A DNA stretch of 11,358 nt, taken from positions 8,971 through 20,328 of the forward strand of contig DCTK01000065.1 of the NCBI GenBank assembly GCA_002329575.1, given 5' to 3'. Origin of the DNA: Sutterella sp. UBA1442. GTDB taxonomy: Bacteria; Pseudomonadota; Gammaproteobacteria; Burkholderiales; Burkholderiaceae_F. This document shows positions 5,525 to 11,358 of this stretch, piece after piece. Position 1 is the stretch's first letter; every line of letters begins with the position of its first letter. A program made the position numbers and the translations under genes. Below the pieces are notes generated by a model. That model was not told the origin of the DNA and ran no database searches. It saw nothing but the letters and a program-made list of their open reading frames with translations.

Positions 5525-6988
5525 TTAAGAGCGGGGCTTACCCGACTCGCTTTGTTGGGCAACAGCCTCGGGGGCATTTAGCGGCTTGACCGACTGGATA
5601 CGGTTTAAAAGTGCCAGACGACCCGTTAAGGGGCGCGCTGCGGCCAAGAGTTGTTGATGCTCTTCATCCGTTAAACGCTCTTTATCGGGGTAGCTGATTT
5701 TAAGAGGATTAACTTGGCGATTTTTATATCGAAGCTCGTAGTGAAGGTGCGGCCCCGTTGCTAAACCTGTTGAGCCGACAAAACCGACAACATCACCGCG
5801 CTTGACGTGATCTCCCACCTTAAGCTTGTTCGCAACACGAGTCATATGGGCATAAAGCGTCGTACGGTCTTCATCATGTTTAATCATGATGTAGTGACCG
5901 AAGCCGTCGTGGTCAAAGGCAACGCGTGAAACAACGCCGTCGGCAGCTGCAAAAATACGATTACCACGCGGCGCGCCGAAATCCGTTCCTTGGTGGGGGC
6001 GAAGAACACCCGTTACAGGGTGACGACGCATGGGCATAAAGCTTGACGTGACGCGAGCGCCTTCAACGGGAACACGGATAAAGGCGATTTGGTTAGTCGT
6101 GCCGTCTAGGTTATAGAAGCCACCGTTTCTCGTACCGTCATCAGCCCAGAAGCTTTCAATCGTTTGACCTTCGTGCGAGACAGAAATGGCTAACAGTTTG
6201 CCGGTACGGACGAAGTCATTGCCGACGAACTTACGTTCATAAATTAGTCGGAACTCGTCGCCGGCGCCCAGAGTCAAACCGTTTTTGATTTTGCGTTCCA
6301 ACGCGATCGGAATCTGACGAGCAACTTCTTCTGGCACGCCTGTTGCAACTACCGAGGCTTCAATATCGTCGCTAAAGATCCCGGCACTCATTGCCTGTTG
6401 CGTTTCAAAAGTAAATTCGCTGGAGTCAATCGTAAAACGCGAGCCGTGCCGAACGATGTTGACGGCCGTATCGGGATCGTCATCGTTACGGTTTTCAAGG
6501 AAAATGGTCAAAGACTGTGCCTTACGATCTTCGGTGACTTTTGCTTGTACGTAAACACCTTCACGAGCCGTAGAAAGCGCTTGAGCTTGAGACTGCTGAC
6601 GAATAAAGCGTTGCAGTGCGGCGTCATCAATATTTAAACGAGAAAAAATCGCACTTAACGTATCGTTTCGACGGATAACCGTCGTGTGCGTTGTCAACAT
6701 TTCATTGGAAGTGACAACGTTAATTTGGTCGGCAATCGACGGAATGGGAAGCGAATCTTCAATGATCGTTTGTTGTGCACGGGCTTCCTGTTCGGCATCC
6801 GACGGATAAAGACTGTATGCAGAGATGGCAACCGAGATCGGTAAAACGGCAAAAACCATGCCAAGTGCCGTGCGTCGATAAGGACTTCTGACAAGTGTAT
6901 CCCACGTGCGCGCACCCGTCCGAGCGGCCAGACACAGGCCTTCTCCGATCGTTCTTAAATTCTTAGCAAGAATACTTGGCGCAGACAT
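5525..6988 (-). CDS. M23-family murein DD-endopeptidase, MepM/YebA-like, membrane anchored
   Basis: Peptidases of this type cut peptidoglycan cross-links so the wall can expand. The 487-residue protein has a basic cytoplasmic N-terminus, one membrane segment at about 41-61, and a periplasmic remainder. Residues near 101-135 (VIRRNDTLSAIFSRLNI) resemble the OapA/LysM-like domain of MepM. The C-terminal M23 domain holds the zinc ligands H332 and D336 in HQGTDFGAPRG and H416 in GPHLHYELR, with H381 (YAH) and H414 as likely catalytic histidines. All key residues are present, so it should be active and is not an EnvC-type degenerate activator. A Gln/Ser-rich tail ends the protein. It heads the operon with anmK. 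The start at 6988 lacks a clear Shine-Dalgarno. Confidence 0.9.
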   Translation of the reverse strand: MSAPSILAKNLRTIGEGLCLAARTGARTWDTLVRSPYRRTALGMVFAVLPISVAISAYSLYPSDAEQEARAQQTIIEDSLPIPSIADQINVVTSNEMLTTHTTVIRRNDTLSAIFSRLNIDDAALQRFIRQQSQAQALSTAREGVYVQAKVTEDRKAQSLTIFLENRNDDDPDTAVNIVRHGSRFTIDSSEFTFETQQAMSAGIFSDDIEASVVATGVPEEVARQIPIALERKIKNGLTLGAGDEFRLIYERKFVGNDFVRTGKLLAISVSHEGQTIESFWADDGTRNGGFYNLDGTTNQIAFIRVPVEGARVTSSFMPMRRHPVTGVLRPHQGTDFGAPRGNRIFAAADGVVSRVAFDHDGFGHYIMIKHDEDRTTLYAHMTRVANKLKVGDHVKRGDVVGFVGSTGLATGPHLHYELRYKNRQVNPLKISYPDKERLTDEEHQQLLAAARPLTGRLALLNRIQSVKPLNAPEAVAQQSESGKPRS

Positions 6989-7111
6989 TGGGCAGGGGTT
7001 TCGTTAAAATAACTCGTCATGACGTTAAAAACGGTGACTATTTTACCGCAAAAGGTCTTCGTGACTTTTTTGACGCCGAATTTATCTTGTTAATTTTGTA
7101 AGAAATATCCT
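6989..7111. promoter_or_regulatory. Divergent promoter region between the M23 peptidase and tyrS
   Basis: These 123 AT-rich bases must carry both promoters, but no strong box pair stands out. A 10-bp palindrome CGTCATGACG lies at 7015-7024. TTGACG near 7069-7074 is the best -35-like hexamer toward tyrS but lacks a well-spaced -10. I see no T-box or similar tRNA-sensing leader, which fits a proteobacterium. Confidence 0.4.
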
Positions 7112-8356
7112 ATGAGTGATTGCGAAAAGAAATACCCGGTCACGGAGGACGTGAAGGCTGCCTTGGCAACAATCAAGCGTGGAGTCGATACTCTGCTGAT
7201 TGAAAGCGACTTCGAGCAAAAGCTGGCTCGCTCAATGGCCACCGGTAAGCCATTGCGTTGTAAGCTCGGGCTTGATCCTACCGCTCCCGATATTCATATC
7301 GGGCATACCGTGGTGCTCAATAAGTTGCGCCAATTGCAAGATTTGGGGCATACGGTCATTTTCTTGATCGGTGACTTCACGGCAAGTATCGGCGATCCGT
7401 CTGGACGCAATGCAACGCGCCCGCCCTTGTCGCGCGAGCAAATTGAAGTCAAGACCATGACGTATCTTGATCAAGCCAGTCTTGTGCTCGATCGCGAAAA
7501 AACGGAGATTCGATACAACTCCGAATGGAGCGACAAGATGACGGCCACTGACATGATTAAGCTGGCTTCGCGTTATACGTTGGCTCGTCTGCTTGAACGT
7601 GATGACTTTGCAAAGCGCTATGCCGAGCAGGCGCCGATCGCTATGCACGAATTGCTCTATCCCTTGATGCAAGGCTACGATAGCGTGGCTTTACACGCCG
7701 ATCTTGAATTGGGCGGTTCGGATCAACGCTTCAATCTTTTGGTGGGGCGCGAATTGCAACGTCAATACGATCAAGAAGCGCAATGCATTCTCACGATGCC
7801 GCTTTTGGTCGGTTTGGACGGTGTCAATAAGATGAGTAAGTCCAAGCACAACTACATTGGCATTACCGATGAGCCTAACGACATGTTCGGCAAAGTGATG
7901 AGTGTGTCGGATACGTTGATGTGGGACTGGTATGACCTCTTGAGTCTGCAAAGTAACGAGTTTATTGCTGATCTTAAAAAACAATGCAGTGAAGGTCGCA
8001 ACCCTCGTGACGCGAAGGTAATGTTGGCTAAGGAAATCGTAACGCGTTTCCATAGCGCTCAAGCAGCAGATGCCGCCGAAGTGGAATTTAATAATCGCTT
8101 CCGTGCCGGTGAAATGCCTTCCGACATTCCTGAAGTAACGGTTGCCGCTCCCGAGGGTGAAATCGGTATCGGACGCCTTTTGAAAGAAGCTGGTTTGACG
8201 CCTTCCACAGGCGAGGCCAATCGCAATATTGAACAAGGCGGCGTTCGCATCAACGGTGATCGCATTACCGATCGTGGGTTAAAGCTTAAGGCCGGAGCAA
8301 CCTATACGGTTCAGGTTGGCAAGCGTAAATGGGCAAAAGTGACCGTTAATGCCTAA
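7112..8356 (+). CDS. tyrS: Tyrosyl-tRNA synthetase (KMSKS/TyrZ-type)
   Basis: This class I synthetase charges tRNA-Tyr with tyrosine using ATP. The 414-residue protein carries the HIGH motif (62-65, in [11 protein letters not shown]), a tyrosine-pocket region including GSDQRFNL (202-209), and KMSKS (240-244). E. coli TyrRS instead has a KFGKS-type loop, so this is the second bacterial clade, usual in betaproteobacteria. The C-terminal S4 RNA-binding domain occupies about 350-412 ([21 protein letters not shown]). The ATG at 7112 has only a weak upstream AAGAAA, but the N-terminus fits the family. dtd, which removes mischarged D-tyrosine from tRNA, follows 83 bases downstream, a functionally coherent pair. 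Confidence 0.97.
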   Translation: MSDCEKKYPVTEDVKAALATIKRGVDTLLIESDFEQKLARSMATGKPLRCKLGLDPTAPDIHIGHTVVLNKLRQLQDLGHTVIFLIGDFTASIGDPSGRNATRPPLSREQIEVKTMTYLDQASLVLDREKTEIRYNSEWSDKMTATDMIKLASRYTLARLLERDDFAKRYAEQAPIAMHELLYPLMQGYDSVALHADLELGGSDQRFNLLVGRELQRQYDQEAQCILTMPLLVGLDGVNKMSKSKHNYIGITDEPNDMFGKVMSVSDTLMWDWYDLLSLQSNEFIADLKKQCSEGRNPRDAKVMLAKEIVTRFHSAQAADAAEVEFNNRFRAGEMPSDIPEVTVAAPEGEIGIGRLLKEAGLTPSTGEANRNIEQGGVRINGDRITDRGLKLKAGATYTVQVGKRKWAKVTVNA

Positions 8357-8380
8357 CAGTCACCACGCTTAATATCACAA

Positions 8381-8422
8381 CGGGCTGCAAAGAGGCATTA
8401 AACAAGCCTTCTGAGCAGCTCG
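8381..8422 (+). other. Two-tier RNA stem-loop in the tyrS-dtd gap
   Basis: CGGGCTGC (8381-8388) can pair with GCAGCTCG (8415-8422), 8 bp with one G-U. Inside it AGAGGC (8391-8396) pairs with GCCTTCT (8406-8412), leaving one bulged T. No T run follows, so it is not an intrinsic terminator. It ends seven bases before the dtd Shine-Dalgarno (8429-8435) and could affect mRNA stability or dtd translation. Confidence 0.4.
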
Positions 8423-8439
8423 CTTCGTAGGGGGATGTC

Positions 8440-8877
8440 ATGATTGCATTATTGCAGCGAGTTTCGGAAGCTTCTGTGACAGTTGACGGTCAAGTCATTG
8501 GCAGTATCGGGCGCGGACTCATGGTGCTTGTATGCGCAGAAAGAGAGGACACTGAGACGCAAAGCGAAAAGTTGGCTCAAAAAGTCATTGCCTATCGTAT
8601 TTTTGAAGATGATGCCGGCAAGATGAATAAGAGTCTGAGAGACATCGGCGGTGAAATTTTGGTCGTTTCACAATTTACTTTGGCAGCCGATACAGCCAAA
8701 GGACTTCGTCCGAGTTTTACACCGGCTGCTGAACCTGCTCTTGGTGAGCAACTTTACGAGCATTTCGTTGGTAAGATTAAAGAAAGCGGATTGAAAACCG
8801 AAACCGGCAGTTTTGGCGCTCATATGAAGGTGGCGTTGGTCAATGACGGGCCGGTAACCATTTGGTTAAAAATCTGA
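8440..8877 (+). CDS. dtd: D-aminoacyl-tRNA deacylase (D-Tyr-tRNA deacylase)
   Basis: DTD hydrolyses D-amino acids, classically D-tyrosine, and also glycine mischarged on tRNA-Ala, from tRNA, protecting translation. The 145-residue length equals that of E. coli DTD. Both active-site motifs are present: SQFTLAA (77-83), followed by [10 protein letters not shown], and NDGPVT (135-140), which carries the cross-subunit Gly-Pro motif that rejects L-aminoacyl-tRNA. AGGGGGA (8429-8435) precedes the ATG by four bases. It lies between tyrS and a PEBP gene on the same strand with short gaps (83 and 28 bases) and no terminator, so a three-gene operon is likely. Confidence 0.97.
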   Translation: MIALLQRVSEASVTVDGQVIGSIGRGLMVLVCAEREDTETQSEKLAQKVIAYRIFEDDAGKMNKSLRDIGGEILVVSQFTLAADTAKGLRPSFTPAAEPALGEQLYEHFVGKIKESGLKTETGSFGAHMKVALVNDGPVTIWLKI

Positions 8878-8905
8878 TCACATAATCTTCAATTCAGGAG
8901 TCGAC

Positions 8906-9508
8906 ATGAGAGTTTTCAGTAACGACTTTGAACACGGCGAATGGATGCCTTGCGAATTGGCCTATGGGCGATTGAAGGAAGGCCGTTTTGCTTTGTCTGA
9001 TAATCTCAATCCTCACTTGCGCTTTTCGGGCGTGCCAGAAGAGGCAAAATCGTTGGTGCTTGCTTGCATTGACCCGGATGTGCCGACCGATCGCGAGGCT
9101 TTGAACAATATCGGGGAAATTGATGCCGATCAGCCGCGTCGAGACTTTGTCCATTGGCTTGTTTGGGATATGAGCCCGCAAGTTGCCGAAATTGCTCGCG
9201 GTGAAGCCTCAATCGGTGACTCCACAAGTGGCAAGCGTTTTGCCAAACCTATGGGAGTCGAAGGGCTTAACGATTACACGCGAAACGGTGAAGTGCATCG
9301 TGGCTATGACGGTCCGTGTCCTCCGGGCACCGATGCTCGCTTGCACGGTTATGAATTCCGTCTTTTTGCCTTAGACGTTGAGTCACTTAATTTGCCCGAT
9401 ACGGCCACGTGGGTTGAAGTGAGCGAAAAAATGGCTCCTCACGTGTTAGCCAGTGCCATGATTCAGGGCATTTACAGCTTAAATCCGAGATTGCAACCTA
9501 AAGAGTAA
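8906..9508 (+). CDS. YbhB/YbcL (PEBP, Raf kinase inhibitor-like) family protein
   Basis: The 200-residue protein belongs to the phosphatidylethanolamine-binding protein family, which forms a small beta fold with an anion pocket. Visible signatures are DPDVP (56-60), HWLVWD (83-88), GYDGPCPPG (133-141), then H147 and the FRLFALD strand (151-157). There is no signal peptide, so it is probably cytoplasmic like E. coli YbhB. The bacterial role is poorly defined, and no kinase partner is implied by the neighbours. It is slightly longer than YbhB. AGGAG (8896-8900) lies five bases before the ATG. It is the last gene of the tyrS-dtd unit and is followed by a strong terminator. Confidence 0.9.
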   Translation: MRVFSNDFEHGEWMPCELAYGRLKEGRFALSDNLNPHLRFSGVPEEAKSLVLACIDPDVPTDREALNNIGEIDADQPRRDFVHWLVWDMSPQVAEIARGEASIGDSTSGKRFAKPMGVEGLNDYTRNGEVHRGYDGPCPPGTDARLHGYEFRLFALDVESLNLPDTATWVEVSEKMAPHVLASAMIQGIYSLNPRLQPKE

Positions 9509-9524
9509 TCGGCTTTAGTTTGGC

Positions 9525-9558
9525 AAGGTGGGAACGTAAGTGGATACGTTCCCACTTT
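9525..9558 (+). terminator. Intrinsic terminator of tyrS-dtd-PEBP
   Basis: GTGGGAACGTA (9528-9538) pairs perfectly with TACGTTCCCAC (9545-9555) around a 6-base loop. Flanking AAG and TTT can add pairs, and the T run is short (TTT, 9556-9558). It starts 17 bases after the PEBP stop and separates this operon from the decayed gene and nrdR. Confidence 0.85.
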
Positions 9559-9601
9559 CGCTATTGGCTGGTCCCCCAAGTTTGCTTCAGGTATTTTTTA
9601 G

Positions 9602-9685
9602 ATGATTGTATTAATTACGGGTGCTTCGCATACCGGGAAAACATGTTTGGCTCAGAAAATCCTTGAAAAAGCTAAACCCTGGTGA
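9602..9685 (+). pseudogene. N-terminal remnant of a small P-loop ATPase (adenylate-kinase-like)
   Basis: ATG at 9602 opens a 27-codon frame ending at TGA 9683-9685. It encodes a beta strand MIVLIT followed by a canonical Walker A, GASHTGKT (7-14), then LAQKILEKAKP. This closely matches, from memory, the first residues of a family of small kinase-like P-loop proteins that begin MI-LITGASHTGKT and continue for well over 100 residues. No continuation of that fold is seen in any frame downstream. An AGGT lies nine or more bases upstream. The short frame is most simply the surviving 5' end of a gene lost by deletion or insertion. A functional 27-residue peptide is unlikely. Confidence 0.65.
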
Positions 9686-9749
9686 CTTTTGCAGAAATGT
9701 CTTCAGACACTGTCTGACGTCGAATCATAGCGCGTGCTTAATAAGAAAA

Positions 9750-9780
9750 TTGCCCCATACTGAAGAATACTGAGTACAAT
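9750..9780 (+). promoter_or_regulatory. Candidate promoter of nrdR-ribD
   Basis: TTGCCC (9750-9755) and TACAAT (9775-9780) are 19 bases apart. The -10 is good, the -35 moderate and the spacing slightly long. Start would fall near 9787, just upstream of the NrdR-box-like site at 9795-9810, which would then lie in the first transcribed bases. Confidence 0.4.
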
Positions 9781-9794
9781 CAAACCAAGGACTG

Positions 9795-9810
9795 CCCCAA
9801 TATATTGTGG
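9795..9810. promoter_or_regulatory. NrdR-box-like operator in front of nrdR
   Basis: CCCCAATATATTGTGG contains the perfect palindrome CAATATATTG (9798-9807) and agrees in its core with the known NrdR box (about acaCwAtATaTwGtgt). It lies immediately after the predicted nrdR start point, where bound repressor would block transcription. NrdR boxes usually occur as pairs. The only partner-like sequence is the repeated GCCCCA 42 bases upstream (9752-9757 and 9794-9799), which is not a good box. Confidence 0.55.
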
Positions 9811-9871
9811 TCAGTGCCATTCAATTGGGATCGACCGCCCGGTGTCGGTCACGTCGGCTGGAAGGATTTTT

Positions 9872-10315
9872 ATGCATTGCCCGTTTTGTAAACACGATCA
9901 AACCCAAGTGATTGATTCCCGTACCAGCGAGGACGGAGCGACCATTCGTCGCCGTCGTCGTTGTATGAAGTGTGAAAAGCGCTTTACAACTTACGAGCGT
10001 GTTGAATTATCGATGCCCTCAATTATCAAGCGTGGCGGCGGACGTTGTGAATACGATCAAAATAAGCTTCGCGCTTCGATGATGTTGGCTTTGAGAAAGC
10101 GCCCTGTGTCGCGTGAAAGAGTTGACGAAGCCATCAACCGCATTGAACAAAAGATGTTGGCTTTGGGCGAACGCGAAGTTCGAAGCGAACGCTTGGGAGA
10201 GCTCGTGATGGAAGAGTTGCGTTCTTTGGATAAAGTGGCCTATGTTCGCTTTGCCAGTGTGTATCGCAACTTCGAAGACGTACAGAAATTTGCCGATATG
10301 GCTCGCGAAGTTTGA
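9872..10315 (+). CDS. nrdR: Transcriptional repressor NrdR
   Basis: NrdR senses dATP and ATP and represses ribonucleotide reductase operons. The 147-residue protein has an N-terminal zinc ribbon with Cys3, Cys6, Cys31 and Cys34 and the Arg-rich stretch IRRRRRC (25-31), followed by an ATP-cone domain at about 49-139 beginning [14 protein letters not shown]. The frame is open from a GTG at 9842, but ATG 9872 has AAGGA (9862-9866) five bases upstream and gives the usual MHCPFC start, so it is preferred. Its TGA overlaps the ribD ATG by one base. An NrdR-like box in its own promoter suggests autoregulation. Confidence 0.97.
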   Translation: MHCPFCKHDQTQVIDSRTSEDGATIRRRRRCMKCEKRFTTYERVELSMPSIIKRGGGRCEYDQNKLRASMMLALRKRPVSRERVDEAINRIEQKMLALGEREVRSERLGELVMEELRSLDKVAYVRFASVYRNFEDVQKFADMAREV

Positions 10316-11358
10316 TGAACGACGACATTAAATATATGCGGCGGGCCCTTGAGCTGGCCCGTCTTGCTCGTCCCATCAGCCCTCCGAACCCTAGTGTCGG
10401 TTGCGTTATTGTGCGCGACGGATTGGTGTTGGGTGAGGGCTTTACCCAGCGAACCGGGGGCGATCATGCTGAAATTCAAGCGATTAAAGATGCGTTGGCC
10501 AAAGGCCATAAGATTGACGGCGCAACGGTCTATGTAACACTTGAGCCCTGCTCGCACTTTGGCAGAACACCTCCGTGCGCCGACAGACTTATCCGAGAAG
10601 GCGTCTCGCGAGTGGTTATTGCTTGTGAAGATCCGAATCCCAAAGTCAGTGGTCGCGGTATCGCCGTTTTGCGAAATGCCAAAATTGAGGTCATTACCGG
10701 AGTCTGTGAAAAAGAAGCTCGTGAGATCAATATTGGTTTTATGACTCGCATGACACAAAAACGCTCCTGGGTTCGACTGAAAGTTGCCATGAGTCTGGAC
10801 GGATTCACGGCATTGCCCTCCGGGCAGAGTCAGTGGATTACGTCTGAAGCGGCTCGTGAGGACGGAGTGCGTTGGCGTTCTGTGGCAGGCGCTGTTGTGA
10901 CTGGGCTTGGAACCGTGAGCATTGACAATCCGCAGATGACGGCACGCGTAGACGGCAAACTCTGTGACAGACAGCCCCTGCGAGTCGTGCTTGATTCTCA
11001 GCTCAGAGTCGATCCCGAGAGCAGAATTTTTGACTTGCCTGGTGCTCTTGTGATTGCTGCTCGCGGCGACCGTGCGAGCGTTACGGCACTGAAGCAACGA
11101 GGCGTTGAAGTGCTGATGGTGCCCGGAGCCGCCGGTCACGTAGACCTTCGAGCAGTTTTAAAGGAGTTAACCCGCCGAGAGGTCAATGAAGTGCATGTTG
11201 AAGCGGGTTCGGTGTTAAGCGGAGCGTTTTTAGAGGCTGATTTGGTTGACGAAATCGTCTGCTACATTGCTCCGAAGGTTTTAGGACAAGGCAGACCTGC
11301 GTTTGCAATGCCTGCGTTGAAGAATTTAAACGATGCTGCGCGTTGGCAACTGATCGAA
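10315..11358 (+). CDS. ribD: Bifunctional riboflavin biosynthesis deaminase/reductase RibD (3' end cut by window)
   Basis: RibD deaminates the pyrimidine made from GTP by RibA and then reduces its ribose side chain, the second and third steps of riboflavin synthesis. The frame is open for 348 codons to the window edge without a stop. The deaminase domain (about 1-145) has the zinc ligands H51, C79 and C88, with E53 as proton shuttle, in HAE and PCSHFGRTPPC. The reductase domain starts near 151 with VRLKVAMSLDG and includes GQSQWITSEAAR and TGLGTVSIDNPQMT. Only the last residues are missing. ATG 10315 overlaps the nrdR stop (TGATG), implying translational coupling, and the nrdR-ribD order is common in proteobacteria. 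The 299-codon reverse frame here is a shadow. Confidence 0.96.
   Translation, partial: MNDDIKYMRRALELARLARPISPPNPSVGCVIVRDGLVLGEGFTQRTGGDHAEIQAIKDALAKGHKIDGATVYVTLEPCSHFGRTPPCADRLIREGVSRVVIACEDPNPKVSGRGIAVLRNAKIEVITGVCEKEAREINIGFMTRMTQKRSWVRLKVAMSLDGFTALPSGQSQWITSEAAREDGVRWRSVAGAVVTGLGTVSIDNPQMTARVDGKLCDRQPLRVVLDSQLRVDPESRIFDLPGALVIAARGDRASVTALKQRGVEVLMVPGAAGHVDLRAVLKELTRREVNEVHVEAGSVLSGAFLEADLVDEIVCYIAPKVLGQGRPAFAMPALKNLNDAARWQLIE

Larger units (their letters stand above)
9686..9871 (+). other. Gene-free stretch between the P-loop remnant and nrdR
   Basis: All six frames here are broken by stops, and no homology to glyA or to the rest of the P-loop gene is apparent. It contains a 15-base inverted repeat TCAGACA-C-TGTCTGA (9703-9717), a direct repeat ATACTGA (9757-9763 and 9767-9773), the nrdR promoter, an NrdR-box-like palindrome, and a leader hairpin GACCG/CGGTC (9833-9837 with 9846-9850). 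The left part may be debris from the event that truncated the P-loop gene. Confidence 0.5.

Noticed and set aside
7015..7024. CGTCATGACG palindrome between the M23 gene and tyrS as a named operator
   Set aside because: Ten bases of dyad symmetry alone match no regulator I can name, and no promoter boxes position it; kept only as a note in the region entry.
9842..9871. Upstream GTG start for nrdR adding ten residues
   Set aside because: The extension separates the usual N-terminal MHCPFC from the start, and ATG 9872 has a well-placed AAGGA.
9686..9871. IS element remnant between the P-loop fragment and nrdR
   Set aside because: No transposase-like frame, terminal inverted repeat pair or target duplication could be identified; the single 15-base dyad is not enough.
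10240..11139. 299-codon minus-strand open frame over nrdR and ribD
   Set aside because: Opposite strand of ribD, whose zinc and reductase motifs are intact; the reverse protein shows no recognisable domain.
10316..11358. FMN riboswitch in front of ribD
   Set aside because: ribD overlaps nrdR by one base, so there is no leader to hold a riboswitch, and no RFN-like sequence was seen before nrdR.

Overview
The window reads as core chromosome of a betaproteobacterium in the order Burkholderiales. The L13 and S9 sequences, the KMSKS-type tyrosyl-tRNA synthetase and the order rplM-rpsI ... erpA / anmK-M23 peptidase / tyrS-dtd fit that group. The moderate, fairly AT-rich composition suggests a gut-type lineage such as Sutterellaceae. 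That family-level guess is inference, not something the sequence proves.

Layout from left to right. Positions 1-147 are the tail of an unrecognised gene. A promoter and a structured leader of about 155 nt then precede rplM-rpsI (ribosomal proteins L13 and S9), which end at a 14-bp-stem terminator. Two transporters follow: an EamA/DMT permease on + and a BrnQ branched-chain amino acid carrier on -, converging on a hairpin that serves brnQ. The 348-base gap 3688-4035 holds a perfect 12-bp palindrome, an orphan minus-strand terminator and the erpA promoter. erpA (Fe-S carrier) converges on an M23 peptidase-anmK pair on -, both cell-wall genes. The erpA terminator lies inside the 3' coding end of anmK. 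A 123-bp divergent region leads to tyrS, dtd (D-aminoacyl-tRNA deacylase) and a YbhB/PEBP-family gene on +, closed by another strong hairpin. The 363-base stretch 9509-9871 has no intact gene. It contains a 27-codon N-terminal remnant of a P-loop ATPase and then the nrdR promoter with an NrdR-box-like palindrome. nrdR overlaps the start of ribD by one base, and ribD runs off the right edge.

Functional themes are translation (rplM, rpsI, tyrS, dtd), cell-wall turnover and recycling (M23 peptidase, anmK), cofactor supply (erpA, ribD), nucleotide-reduction control (nrdR) and amino acid or metabolite transport (brnQ, eamA). I found no phage, IS element, CRISPR array, tRNA, rRNA or defence system. 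The non-routine signals are in the intergenic regions: the orphan terminator upstream of brnQ, the rplM leader, the decayed P-loop gene and the apparent nrdR autoregulation. No clear new multi-gene system is visible.
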